Below are positions 49,045-58,492 of a stretch of DNA of 64,000 nt, piece after piece. The stretch covers positions 1-64,000 of the forward strand of contig NZ_JAAIXY010000002.1 of assembly GCF_010894455.1 (NCBI RefSeq). The letters run 5' to 3'. Position 1 is the first letter of the stretch. The number at the start of each line of letters is the position of its first letter. Below the pieces are notes generated by a model. The model had not been told where the DNA came from. It worked only from the letters and a program-made list of their open reading frames with translations, and did no database searches. The translations under genes were made by a program, and so were the position numbers. Origin of the DNA: Myxococcus eversor (GTDB lineage Bacteria; Myxococcota; Myxococcia; Myxococcales; Myxococcaceae).

Positions 49045-50463
49045 ATGGACCTGGTCTCACTCCTCCTCGAGCTCAAGCCCTTGATGGAGGACCCCGAGGC
49101 GCACTTCAGCCGCATCACCGAACTGCTGGAGCGCCACCAGGGCCTCGCCGAATACGAAGTCGCCCGCTTCTACGTCAGCCGACACTGGAGCGAGGTCGTC
49201 ACGAAGCGCCTGGGCAGCGTGGACCCGCGCGAGCGCATCCAGGCCGTGCGCCTCATCCCCCTGCTCTTCCCCCGAGTCACCGCCGCCGGCCACCTGCGCC
49301 GCCGCGTGAAGGACGCCGACTCCCGCGTGGCCTCCGCCGCGCGCGCCGCCGTGCGCAAGCTGGGGCTCGCCGACGTGTCGCTGCCCGACAGCCGCGAGGA
49401 GCCGCCCCGCCGCCCGAGCCCCCACGCCCTCGGAGGCTGGAACCCCACCGGCTGGCACTTCGGCCTCTACCCCAGGCGTCGCGAAGACCTGGTGAAGCGC
49501 AAGCCCTCCGTCACCGCGAAGCTGCCCAAGCTCCAATCCCGCGATGACGTGGCGAAGCTGGTGGGCGTGGACGTCGCGGAGCTGGACGCGCTGATGCGCC
49601 CCGGCTCCGGCGCGGGCTCAGGCTACGTGGAGTTCGAGACGCCCAAGCGCTCCGGCGGCATGCGCCGCATCTGCGCACCACGCGCGAAGCTCAAGGCCGC
49701 GCAGCGCAACCTGCTCGAAGGACTGCTCACACACCTGCCCACGCACCCCGCCGTGCACGGCTTCGTGCCCGGCCGCTCCACGGTGACGAACGCGGAGGTC
49801 CACGTCGGCGCCCACGTCGTGGTGCGCGTGGACCTGGAGGACTTCTTCCCCACGGTGCACTACCGCCGCGTGAAGGGCTTCTTCGAGGCCCATGGCTACA
49901 ACGATGAGGTGTCCTCCACCCTCGCGGGCCTCACCACCTGGCGGCCCAAGCTCCCGGACGGCACCGTGGTGTGGCCCGGCGTGCTGCCCCAGGGCGCGCC
50001 CACCTCGCCCGCCATCGCCAACCTCGTCTGCCGCCGCATGGACGCGCGCCTGCACGCGCTGGCGAAGAAGGCGGGCGCTTCGTACACGCGCTACGCGGAT
50101 GACCTCTCCTTCTCCTTCGTCAAACCTCCGGAGCGACTGGGCCGCTTCCTCTGGTGGGTGAACGCCATCCTCCAGCAGGAGGGCTTCTCGGAGAACGCCG
50201 CCAAGCGCCGCGTCATGCGCCAGGGCGGACGCCAGCGGGTGACGGGCCTCACCGTCAATCAACGCGTGTCCATCCCTCGCGAGGAGCGCCGTCGCTTCAA
50301 GGCCATCCTCGCCAACTGTCGCAAGCACGGCGTGGAGTCGCAGGCCCGGGGCCGTCCCAACTTCCCCGCCTGGCTCGAGGGCTACGCCGCCTACGTGCGC
50401 ATGGTGCATCCGGAGCTGGGCACGCGCTGGCAGCGCGAGGTGAAGGAGCTGCTGAACCCATGA
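49045..50463 (+). CDS. Retron-type reverse transcriptase with HEAT-like N-terminus
   Basis: A 472-residue reverse transcriptase. RT motifs: NAEVH (249-253, the retron NAxxH), VDLEDFF (262-268), LPQGAPTSPAIANL (314-327), the catalytic YADD (350-353) and VTGL (399-402, the retron VTG). The first 110 residues (SVDPRERIQAVRLIPLLFPRV, VKDADSRVASAARAAVRKLG) resemble a HEAT repeat pair, matching the HEAT protein upstream. The sequence diverges from the M. xanthus Mx162 RT as I recall it. The ATG has GGAG 7 nt upstream, and the stop overlaps the next gene (ATGA). Confidence 0.9.
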   Translation: MDLVSLLLELKPLMEDPEAHFSRITELLERHQGLAEYEVARFYVSRHWSEVVTKRLGSVDPRERIQAVRLIPLLFPRVTAAGHLRRRVKDADSRVASAARAAVRKLGLADVSLPDSREEPPRRPSPHALGGWNPTGWHFGLYPRRREDLVKRKPSVTAKLPKLQSRDDVAKLVGVDVAELDALMRPGSGAGSGYVEFETPKRSGGMRRICAPRAKLKAAQRNLLEGLLTHLPTHPAVHGFVPGRSTVTNAEVHVGAHVVVRVDLEDFFPTVHYRRVKGFFEAHGYNDEVSSTLAGLTTWRPKLPDGTVVWPGVLPQGAPTSPAIANLVCRRMDARLHALAKKAGASYTRYADDLSFSFVKPPERLGRFLWWVNAILQQEGFSENAAKRRVMRQGGRQRVTGLTVNQRVSIPREERRRFKAILANCRKHGVESQARGRPNFPAWLEGYAAYVRMVHPELGTRWQREVKELLNP

Positions 50464-51434
50464 GCCACTTCGAGGCACTGCTGGCGAAAGTCGTCGAGGA
50501 CCCCGCCAACGACGCGCCGAGACTCGCGTGCGCGGAGGCGCTGCAGTCCGTGGACGCCGCGCGCGCCGAGTTCATCCGCGTGCAGCTCGCCCTGCCCGGC
50601 CGCATGGACCCGGCCCGACGCCGCTCACTCCACCTGCGCGCGCGGGAGCTGATGGACGCGCACGGCCGCGACTGGCTCAAGCCGCTGCGCGACGCGAAAG
50701 TGCACGAGCCGCGCTACCACCGGGGCTTCATCGAGGAGCTGAACCTCGCCGAAGACAAGCTCGCGAAGCACGGCCCGGAGCTGTTCGCGTTGGAGCCCGT
50801 GTCCCGGCTGTGCGTGGACACGCGCGATGGCAAGGGCCTGGAGCGCGCCGCCGAGCAGCCCTGGTTCTCCCAGGTCCATTGGCTGCGATTGGAAGGCTCG
50901 GGGGTCGACGCGGCGACGAAGGCGCTGGCCTCCTCCCCTCGGGCCGGACACCTGACCGGCCTGGTGCTGTCGGGCGCGACGGACGCGGCGGTCCGCGCCC
51001 TCGTCGAGAGCAATGTCCTGCCCAAGCTGCGCTCCGTCAGCTTCTCCAGCGGCGCGCTGACGAACGCCAGCGCGGGGCTCCTCTCGAAGGCGACCCTTCC
51101 ATGGGGGCGGCTGTATCTGTCCGGCTCCGGCCTGTCCGACGAAGGCGTGGAGACTCTGGCGGGCGCGAAGGGACTGGGCGCGCTCCAATGGCTGACGCTC
51201 AACCGCAACGAACTGAGCGACGAAGCCGCGGAGGCCCTCGCGAAGAGCAAGGGCCTCACGGGCCTGGAACGACTGGAGCTGTCGAAGAACGACTTGAGCG
51301 AGGAAGGCGCGCTCGCGTTCCGCACCGCCAAGGCCCTGCCGAAGCTGCGGCGCCTGGAGCTGCTGGAGATGGGCCTGGACCGGGATGAGCTGGGCCCACT
51401 CGTCAAGCGACTGGGTGCGGGCCTGCGGCTCTGA
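50460..51434 (+). CDS. TIGR02996-domain leucine-rich-repeat protein
   Basis: A 324-residue cytoplasmic protein. Residues 1-50 (FEALLAKVVEDPANDAPRLACAEALQS, AEFIRVQLAL) are the repeat-companion domain TIGR02996, common in myxobacteria and planctomycetes next to LRR or HEAT arrays. Residues 130-320 are leucine-rich repeats of the ribonuclease-inhibitor type (LQWLTLNRNELSDEAAEALA, LERLELSKNDLSEEGALAF). Translation is coupled to the RT by ATGA, so it is very likely part of the same system, possibly as a sensor or partner. Confidence 0.85.
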   Translation: MSHFEALLAKVVEDPANDAPRLACAEALQSVDAARAEFIRVQLALPGRMDPARRRSLHLRARELMDAHGRDWLKPLRDAKVHEPRYHRGFIEELNLAEDKLAKHGPELFALEPVSRLCVDTRDGKGLERAAEQPWFSQVHWLRLEGSGVDAATKALASSPRAGHLTGLVLSGATDAAVRALVESNVLPKLRSVSFSSGALTNASAGLLSKATLPWGRLYLSGSGLSDEGVETLAGAKGLGALQWLTLNRNELSDEAAEALAKSKGLTGLERLELSKNDLSEEGALAFRTAKALPKLRRLELLEMGLDRDELGPLVKRLGAGLRL

Positions 51435-51504
51435 GCGGCTTCACACCTGGAGCCTTCCGGGGCGACGACGCAATCGCCGTCATCGCCCCGGCACCAGCGA
51501 CGGC

Positions 51505-54500
51505 TCAGGGCATCGCGACAACACCCGGCACGGCGCGCTGCCCAGGAACCCCCAGGCCCAGCGTCCCGTGGAAGTTGGTACCCCAGCTCACCGCCGCCCC
51601 GTCACGATTGAGGGCGATGGAGAAGTCCCCTCCGGCGGAGACCGTCTTCGCGCCTCGGAGCCCCTTCACCAACGTGGGCTCCAACCGGTGAGAGCTGTCT
51701 CCGGTGCCCAGCTGCCCGTGCGAGTTTCGCCCCCAGGCCCAGACGTCGGAGCCCACGGCGAAGGTGTGATTGGCGCCAACGCCCAGGGACTCCACCTCCG
51801 CCAGGCCCGGCACGGGAGACGGGTAGATGCGCGTGGACAGCCCGCCGTCCCCCAACTGCCCATGGCTGTTGGAGCCCCAGGTCCAGACGGTGCCGTCAGC
51901 TCGCAGCGCCACCGAGTGATAACCGCCCGCATCCATGGACTTCACCCCTTCGAGTCCCATCACCTGGAACAGTGACTTGCGGTCGGTGGCGGTCCCTTCT
52001 CCGAGCTGGCCATACGCATTGTTGCCACAGGCCCACAACGTCCCGTCCGCGCGCAGCACCAGCGAGTGGTATTCGCCGCCCGCCACCGCCACCGCGCCCT
52101 TCAGCTCCTTCATGGGCGTGGGAATCCAACGCGCCTCCAGCGTGCCGTCACCGAGCTGCCCGAAGACGTTGTAGCCCCAGCTCCAGACGGTGCCGTCCTC
52201 CGTCACCGCCAGCGAGTGGTAGCTGCCCGCGGCGATGGACACCACGTGGCCCAGGCCCACCACCTGGACGGGCCTCAAGCTCTGCGTCGTGGTGCCATCA
52301 CCGAGCTGCCCGAAGACGTTGTTGCCCCACGCCCACACCGTTCCGTCCTCGGCCAGCGCCAGCGTGTGCCACGCGCCAGGAGCCACCGCCCGAATCTTCG
52401 GCAACTCCTCCACCGTCGTCGGCAGGGACTCGTCCTCGGTGGTGCCGTTGCCGAGCTGCCCGTACCCGTTGCCACCCCACGTCTGCACGGTGCCATCCGA
52501 GAGGAGCGCCACCGCGTGCTGGTACCACGCCCGCAGCGAGACGACAGGCGCCAGGTCCTTCGACGTCGGCAGCTTGATGTCCACCGGCGCCGTCCTCGGC
52601 CCCGACTCCACTTCGCCGAGCTGGCCATACTCGTGGCTGCCCCAGGCTCGCACTCCGCTGTCCTCCAGCAGCGCCAGCGAGTGCTGCTCGCCCGCGGCCA
52701 CCTCGGCGACCGCGGTGAGCCCCACCACCTGCACCGGCTTGAAGCGCAGGAAGCGGGTGCTGTCGCCCACCTGCCCGTAGCCGTTGTCTCCCCAGCCCCA
52801 CGTCGTGCCGTCGTGAAGCACGGCCACCGCGTGGTGAGAGCCCGCGGCCACCGCCTTGACGCTCTTGAGCAGGAGCACCGGCTTCGGCGTTCCCCTCGGG
52901 CTGTTGGTGCCATCACCGAGCTGCCCGGCGCTGTTCGCACCCCAGCTCCACACCGTGCCGTCATGCAGCACCGCCAGCGAGAAGGCGCGGCCGACACTCA
53001 CGCTCGCGACGGCCTCCAGCCCCGACACGCGCAGCGGCGTCGCGCTCGCGCTCGTGGTGCCATCACCGAGCTGGCCGGAGCCGTTCGCGCCCCAGGACCA
53101 CACCGCGCCGTCCTGTCCCACCGCGAGCGCATGGGCCTCGCCCATCACCACGGAGGCGATGCCCGACAAGGCCTTCACCTCCATCGGCGTGGCCCGGTCT
53201 CCCTTGGAGCCATCCCCCAGTTGTCCGCTGTCATTCGAGCCCCACGTCCACACCGTGCCGTCGGCGCGCAGGGCCATGGAGGAATCCCCCCCCGCCGCCA
53301 CGGCCACCACGCCCCACAGCCCCTCCAGCATCATGGGCGTCAGGCGTGGCTTGACGGTGCCATCACCGAGCTGCCCGCGCGCATTCGCGCCCCACGTCCA
53401 CACCGTGCCGTCGCAGGAGAGGACCAGCGAGTGCTGCCCTCCCGTCGCGATGGAGCGGGCACACGGCAGGCCCTGCGCTGGCACGGGCGACGCGCGGTAG
53501 GTGGTGGTGCCATCGCCGAGCTGCCCCGAGGCGTTCTGCCCCCACGCGAGCACGGTGCCATCACCACGCACGAGCATCGAGTGCGACGTCCCCGCAACCA
53601 GCCTGCGTCCCTGCCCCAGACCGCGCACCTGCACCGGCACCGCGCTCCAACCCACGGCCCCCAGGCCCAGCTGTCCGAAGCGGTTGTAGCCCCACGCCAG
53701 CACCGTGCGGTCCTGACGCACCGCCAGCACATGAAGGTAGCTGCCACCGAGCAGCGTGACGCCGGAGGCCCCCGGCACCACGCCGGGCACCACGCGCGAG
53801 GTGACGCCTCCATCCCCAAGCTGGCCATACGTATTGGAGCCCCACGCGCGCAGCGTTCCATCCAGGCCCAGCGCCATGGAGTGGTACAGCCCGCCCGCCA
53901 CGGAGCGCACGCCCGTGAGTCCGGGCACCTGCACGGGACGGAACCGGTCCGCCCACGAGCCATCGCCGAGCTGCCCCTCCGCGTTGTCGCCCCACGCCCA
54001 CACGGTGCCGTTCTCGAGCACGGCCAGCGCATGCGCCGCGCCCGCGCTCACGCTCCGCACGCCCACAAGCCCCAGCACCTGCACCGGCGTCTCGCGCTGG
54101 ACGCCGCCGCCATCGCCCAGCTGTCCCTCGAAGCCATCGCCCCACGCCCTCACCGTGCCGTCGGTGAGCAACGCGAGCGAGAAGTAGGTCCCCGCCGCCA
54201 CGGCCACCGCCCTCGGGAGCGCCTTCACCTGCACCGGCGTGAGGCGGTCCTTCGTGGAGCCATCACCCAGTTGGCCCACGCCGTTGTAGCCCCACGTCCA
54301 CACCGTGCCATCGCTCCGCAGCGCCACCACGTGGCTGCCACCCGCGGCCAGCGACGTCACGCCACTCAGGCCCACCACCTGCACCGGCGTGATGCGGTCT
54401 CGCGTGGAGCCGTCGCCGAGCTGCCCGTTGGCATTGCGGCCCCAACCCCACACGGTGCCATCCGAGCGCAGCGCGAGCGAGTGATGTCCGGACGCGCTGA

Positions 54501-55872
54501 CGGCGCGCACGTCACCCAGGCCGAGCACCCGCACCGGCGCGTGACGCTCGGCGGCGGTTCCGTCACCCAGTTGCCCGTAGTAGTTGCGCCCCCAGCTCCA
54601 CACCGAGCCATCCGACAGCGAGGCCAGCGAGTGGAAGCTGCCCGAGGCCACCGCCGTGACGCCGGACAGGCGCGTCACCACCTCTGGAGAGAGCAGGCGC
54701 TCGGAGCTGCCATGGCCGAGCTGGCCGGAGGTGCCATTGCCCCAGGACCACAGCGTCCCATCCGCGCGCAGCGCCACCGCGTGCTGCGTCCCCGCGGCCA
54801 CCGCCGCCACCGAGCCCAGCCCGCGCACCAGCACGGGGAAGGGGCTGTCGGTGGTGGTGCCGTCGCCGAGCTGTCCGTTGGTGTTGCGGCCCCAGGTGAA
54901 CACCGTGCCGTCGTCAATCAACACCAGCGAGCCGGCGTCCTGCGCGGCCAGGGCCTTCACGCGCGAGAGGCCCGCGACCTGCACCGGTGAGGGCCGGTCG
55001 GACCAGGTCCCATCGCCGAGCTGGCTGGAGGCATTGCTGCCCCAGGCCCACACGGTGCCGTCGGAGCGCAGCGCGAGCGAGTGGTAGAGGCCCGCGGCCA
55101 CGGCGGTGACGTTCTTGATTTCAATCACCTGCGTCGGCGCCAGCCGCTGGGTGAAGGTGCCGTCGCCCAACTGGCCGTAGCTGTTGGCGCCCCAGGCCCA
55201 CACGGTGCCATCCGCGCGCACGGCCAGGGAGAAGTCGAAGCCCGCGCCCAGGGCCACCACGTTCGTGAGGCCCGTGACCTGGACAGGCGTGGGCCCTGGC
55301 TGGGTGTTGCCCCGGCCGAGCTGGCCATAGAAGTTGCTGCCCCAGGCCCACACGGTGCCGTCGGAGCGCAGCGCGAGCGAGTGGAACTCGCCGGCCGCCA
55401 CGCTCACCACCTCGGTGAGCCCGGCCACCTGGCGCGGCGTGGCCCGGTCCGTGGTGGTGCCGTCACCGAGCTGGCCGGAGGAGTTGCTGCCCCACGTCCA
55501 CACCGTCCGGTCCGAGCGCACCGCGAGCGAGTGGGAGTCCCCCGCCGCCACGCCGGTGATGTCCTTCAGGCCCGGAACTTGTTGAGCGAGGACGCGCTGG
55601 AAGGACATCGCTCCGGAGCCGAGCTGACCCGAGGCATTGCCACCCCAGGCCCACACGGTGCCCAGGGGTGTGACGTAGAGCGAGTGCTGTGCACCCGCGG
55701 CGACCTTGGGGGCGGACGCCACCGCGAGGGCCTGGGAGCGCGTGGCTCCCGACTCCGACGGGATTCGCGCCGCGACGGGCGCAGAGAGGTCATCGCACCC
55801 CGCGGCGAGCAGAACGCTCAGCACCAATACCAGCGGGAAACACGGGCCCGCCTTCAGGTTGTCCATCCGCAT
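51505..55872 (-). CDS. Lipoprotein with 28 RCC1 repeats
   Basis: A 1455-residue lipoprotein (signal ending LLAAGC, then DDLS). The rest is a continuous array of RCC1 repeats of about 50 residues with the unit GTVWAWGSNxxGQLGDGT. Counting the W-x-W/C-G-x-N/D core I find 28 units, which would make four seven-bladed propellers. RCC1-repeat surface proteins are frequent in myxobacteria; function unknown, probably protein or glycan binding. I chose ATG 55872, with GGAGG 7 nt upstream, over the GTG one codon earlier. The DNA is a tandem repeat of about 150-bp units. Confidence 0.9.
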   Translation of the reverse strand: MRMDNLKAGPCFPLVLVLSVLLAAGCDDLSAPVAARIPSESGATRSQALAVASAPKVAAGAQHSLYVTPLGTVWAWGGNASGQLGSGAMSFQRVLAQQVPGLKDITGVAAGDSHSLAVRSDRTVWTWGSNSSGQLGDGTTTDRATPRQVAGLTEVVSVAAGEFHSLALRSDGTVWAWGSNFYGQLGRGNTQPGPTPVQVTGLTNVVALGAGFDFSLAVRADGTVWAWGANSYGQLGDGTFTQRLAPTQVIEIKNVTAVAAGLYHSLALRSDGTVWAWGSNASSQLGDGTWSDRPSPVQVAGLSRVKALAAQDAGSLVLIDDGTVFTWGRNTNGQLGDGTTTDSPFPVLVRGLGSVAAVAAGTQHAVALRADGTLWSWGNGTSGQLGHGSSERLLSPEVVTRLSGVTAVASGSFHSLASLSDGSVWSWGRNYYGQLGDGTAAERHAPVRVLGLGDVRAVSASGHHSLALRSDGTVWGWGRNANGQLGDGSTRDRITPVQVVGLSGVTSLAAGGSHVVALRSDGTVWTWGYNGVGQLGDGSTKDRLTPVQVKALPRAVAVAAGTYFSLALLTDGTVRAWGDGFEGQLGDGGGVQRETPVQVLGLVGVRSVSAGAAHALAVLENGTVWAWGDNAEGQLGDGSWADRFRPVQVPGLTGVRSVAGGLYHSMALGLDGTLRAWGSNTYGQLGDGGVTSRVVPGVVPGASGVTLLGGSYLHVLAVRQDRTVLAWGYNRFGQLGLGAVGWSAVPVQVRGLGQGRRLVAGTSHSMLVRGDGTVLAWGQNASGQLGDGTTTYRASPVPAQGLPCARSIATGGQHSLVLSCDGTVWTWGANARGQLGDGTVKPRLTPMMLEGLWGVVAVAAGGDSSMALRADGTVWTWGSNDSGQLGDGSKGDRATPMEVKALSGIASVVMGEAHALAVGQDGAVWSWGANGSGQLGDGTTSASATPLRVSGLEAVASVSVGRAFSLAVLHDGTVWSWGANSAGQLGDGTNSPRGTPKPVLLLKSVKAVAAGSHHAVAVLHDGTTWGWGDNGYGQVGDSTRFLRFKPVQVVGLTAVAEVAAGEQHSLALLEDSGVRAWGSHEYGQLGEVESGPRTAPVDIKLPTSKDLAPVVSLRAWYQHAVALLSDGTVQTWGGNGYGQLGNGTTEDESLPTTVEELPKIRAVAPGAWHTLALAEDGTVWAWGNNVFGQLGDGTTTQSLRPVQVVGLGHVVSIAAGSYHSLAVTEDGTVWSWGYNVFGQLGDGTLEARWIPTPMKELKGAVAVAGGEYHSLVLRADGTLWACGNNAYGQLGEGTATDRKSLFQVMGLEGVKSMDAGGYHSVALRADGTVWTWGSNSHGQLGDGGLSTRIYPSPVPGLAEVESLGVGANHTFAVGSDVWAWGRNSHGQLGTGDSSHRLEPTLVKGLRGAKTVSAGGDFSIALNRDGAAVSWGTNFHGTLGLGVPGQRAVPGVVAMP

Positions 55873-56123
55873 CACTTCGCCTCCAGCGCGAGAAGCGGCC
55901 GTCCATACCTCGTGTCCTTGGCGGATGAGAAGCGTCGTGCGCGGGCACGCTTGCCAGGAGGAGGACGGCGCGTCGGGAAGACCCCGCCCAGGGCAACGGA
56001 GTCACACCCGTCCCAGGAGCTTCCTCCACGGGCAGGCAGGCGGAACACAGTCGCTGGGTGATTCACGTTTCTTCACGAGGAATGCGTTGCGGTGCGTCGA
56101 AGCCAGGAGAGGATTGGGAGCCC

Positions 56124-57422
56124 ATGGACTCACCAGCGCGCTTCATCATCTTCGCGGTCCTCACGAGCCTCATCACCGTGGGGGTCCACATCTACCTGTA
56201 TCGGCGCCTGTTCGCGGACACGTCGGAGGACCGCTGGTGGCGGCGGGTGGGCATGGGGGTGATGACGGTGCTGGGCACGCTGCTGGTGCTGTCCTGGTCC
56301 GTGACGCGCTTCCTGCCGTTGGACGCGACCTTCGCCGTGGCCACGGCGGTGTGGATGTGGATGGGCGCGGCGATATACCTGTTGTTCGCGCTGTGGGGCA
56401 TTGGCGGCGCGAGGGCGCTGTCGCGGCGGTGGGGACGACGGGCCGCCGTGGCGCGGGCCGATGACGTGGGCCTCGTCACGTCGCTGGCGGGCGCGGGCGC
56501 CTCCGTGGCGATGACGGAGGTCGCCGATGGCCCTGGCGACGTGAGCCTGTCCGGTGGAAGTGCGCGCGAGGCGCCGGAAGTGAACGTGGAGCGGCGGCGA
56601 TTCCTGGCGCGAGCCACGGCGGGAGGCGCGCTGCTCGCGTCGGGGAGCCTGACGAGCTACGGGATGTGGAGCGCGTTCCATCCGCCGGTGGTGAATGAAG
56701 TGGCGGTGCGGTTGCCGGGGCTGCCCAAGGCGATGGATGGCTTCAGCATCGTGCACTTGAGCGACATCCACGTGGGGCCGGTCATCCAGCGCAAGTTCAT
56801 GGATGAGCTGGTGGCGCGGTGCAATGCATTGCGCCCGGACCTGGTGGCCATCACGGGAGACCTGGTGGATGGCAAGGTCGCGTCATTGGGGCCCTCGGTG
56901 GCGGCGCTGCGGGAGCTGCGCTCCGGGCACGGGACGTACTTCGTGACGGGGAACCACGAGTACTACTGGGACCATGCGGCGTGGGCGGGAGCGTTGGAGG
57001 GGATGGGGGTGCAGGTGCTGCGCAACCGGCATGTGCGGATTGGAGACGCGGGGGCCTCGTTCGACCTGGTGGGCGTGGATGACTGGTCGGCGGGGCACAC
57101 GGGGGCGAAGCAGGGCTACGATTTGACGGCGGCGGTGGCGGGGCGGGAGCCGGAGCGCGCGGCGGTGTTGCTGGCGCACCAGCCATCGAACTGGCGCGTG
57201 GCGGCGCGGGCGGGGATGGGCTTGCAGCTCTCCGGTCACACGCATGGGGGACAGTTCTTCCCGTTCACGCTCGCGGTGTCCGCCATCTGGGAGCACGACG
57301 CGGGACACTTCGAGGAGGGCGGCAAGCACCTCTACGTCAGCCGGGGCACGGGCTTCTGGGGGCCACCCCTGCGCGTGGGAGCGCCTCCGGAAATCGTCAA
57401 GGTGACGCTGCTGGCGGCGTGA
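56124..57422 (+). CDS. Membrane-anchored metallophosphoesterase
   Basis: A 432-residue YaeI/YkuE-like calcineurin-type phosphoesterase. The N-terminal 110 residues hold three or four membrane helices; a Tat-like RRRFLARATAGGALLASG stretch follows a linker near residue 155. The catalytic domain has LSDIHVG, ITGDLVDG, TGNHEYYWD and LSGHTHGGQ, the dimetal site motifs. Related proteins hydrolyse UDP-diacylglucosamine or other phospho-lipids. The ATG at 56124 follows GGGAG. Divergent from the RCC1 gene. Confidence 0.9.
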   Translation: MDSPARFIIFAVLTSLITVGVHIYLYRRLFADTSEDRWWRRVGMGVMTVLGTLLVLSWSVTRFLPLDATFAVATAVWMWMGAAIYLLFALWGIGGARALSRRWGRRAAVARADDVGLVTSLAGAGASVAMTEVADGPGDVSLSGGSAREAPEVNVERRRFLARATAGGALLASGSLTSYGMWSAFHPPVVNEVAVRLPGLPKAMDGFSIVHLSDIHVGPVIQRKFMDELVARCNALRPDLVAITGDLVDGKVASLGPSVAALRELRSGHGTYFVTGNHEYYWDHAAWAGALEGMGVQVLRNRHVRIGDAGASFDLVGVDDWSAGHTGAKQGYDLTAAVAGREPERAAVLLAHQPSNWRVAARAGMGLQLSGHTHGGQFFPFTLAVSAIWEHDAGHFEEGGKHLYVSRGTGFWGPPLRVGAPPEIVKVTLLAA

Positions 57423-57517
57423 AGGCAGCCGAGCCGGAAGCCCGCGCGTCGAGAGTTCCTCCGTCCAGCGAACGAACCCGAGCCTGGCGGCGGGCCTGGG
57501 GTATGGTTTTCCGCGCC

Positions 57518-58159
57518 ATGAGCAAGGAACCGGCGAAGAGAGAGCTCAAGCAGGAACGCTCGGCACGCACGCGCGTGGACATCCTCGAAGCCGCCATCAC
57601 CCTGTTCGCGAAGCGGGGCTTCCTGGCGACGACGATGGCGGACCTGGCGCGCGCCATCCGGATGACCCCCGGCGCGCTGTACTGGCACTTCCCCACGAAG
57701 GAGGACCTGCTCCTCGCGGCGATTGATGAACTGCACCAGCGCTACCAGACCGCCTTCGTGGACCTCATCAACGAGTACCGCACCCTGTCCGCACGCGAGC
57801 AACTCCAGGCCTTCACCCGCCGCACCCACCACTTCCTGGGCGCGAATCGCGAGTACGGCATCTTCTTCGGCATGCTCGCGGCCGAGGCGGCGGACTCGAA
57901 CGAGCGGGTGGCCGAGGCCATCCGCGAGAAGCTGGGCCTGTACGCCAAGGTGCTGGGAGGCATCCTCCGCCACGGCCAGAAGACCGGCGAGTTCCGTCAG
58001 GACATCGACACCGAGCAGGCCGCCCACGGCGTCTTTGGCGGATACCTGGGCGCCCTGATGTACCAGAACCTCTTCCGCGCCACGCTCGGCTATGACCCGC
58101 TCGCCAACGCGCTGGACCTCCTGCTGACGGACGGCACCCTCGCGCGCACCAAGCCGTAG
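57518..58159 (+). CDS. TetR-family transcriptional regulator
   Basis: A 213-residue repressor. The HTH covers RVDILEAAITLFAKRGFLATTMADLARAIRMTPGALYWHFPTKEDLL; the C-terminal ligand domain ends with an AcrR/KstR-like HGVFGGYLGALMYQNL segment. The ATG at 57518 gives the usual short N-terminal arm; in-frame starts further up (57419, 57503) are less likely. It follows the phosphoesterase by 95 bp. Target and ligand unknown. Confidence 0.88.
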   Translation: MSKEPAKRELKQERSARTRVDILEAAITLFAKRGFLATTMADLARAIRMTPGALYWHFPTKEDLLLAAIDELHQRYQTAFVDLINEYRTLSAREQLQAFTRRTHHFLGANREYGIFFGMLAAEAADSNERVAEAIREKLGLYAKVLGGILRHGQKTGEFRQDIDTEQAAHGVFGGYLGALMYQNLFRATLGYDPLANALDLLLTDGTLARTKP

Positions 58160-58492
58160 CGCCCGGCGCGAGCCCCACCAGCATGTCGAACCTCTTCGTG
58201 TTCGCCACGCCGCTGAGGGTGGCCCGCGGCACCGGCCCCTCGCAGGCGAGCGAATCGCTGACCGCGGCCAGCAGCAGACAAGGGGGCTTTCGCCTCTCGT
58301 GGACGCCAGCCCGCGGTGTGGCGGCGGGTCCTCGACGGGCGCGGAGAGCAGTCCGTGTAACATGCGGGTGACAGCCCCCCTGGGGCCCCTTCCTGAAATC
58401 CCGTGGCCGGGCCGGTCCCTCCGACGGGGAAGCGGGCTGGCGGCCCTGGGAGGACGTGTCGGGTTCCCAGGTTTTGTAGAGTGGGAGAACCG
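58160..58492. other. Intergenic region without a recognised gene
   Basis: About 330 bases between the TetR gene and the kinase. Coding frames on either strand here lack recognisable domains or start sites. A GTTTTGTAGAGTGGGAG stretch just before the kinase ATG provides its ribosome site. The rest may be a promoter region or a decayed gene remnant. Confidence 0.4.

Noticed and set aside
48800-49060. Long a1/a2 inverted repeat of a retron
   Set aside because: I searched by eye for a long pair flanking the hairpins; only a 7-bp TCCTTCA/TGAAGGA match turned up, which also forms a local hairpin, so it is not claimed.
52066-54990. Very long + strand open frame opposite the RCC1 gene
   Set aside because: It is antisense to a highly repetitive coding sequence; its His/Arg/Pro-rich translation simply mirrors the RCC1 units and no domain is seen.
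51505-55872. CRISPR array or satellite DNA
   Set aside because: The roughly 150-bp tandem units are in frame and encode RCC1 repeats; there are no short identical repeats with unique spacers.
58160-58492. Possible gene in the spacer before the membrane kinase
   Set aside because: Frames on both strands lack starts with ribosome sites, domains or typical codon bias.
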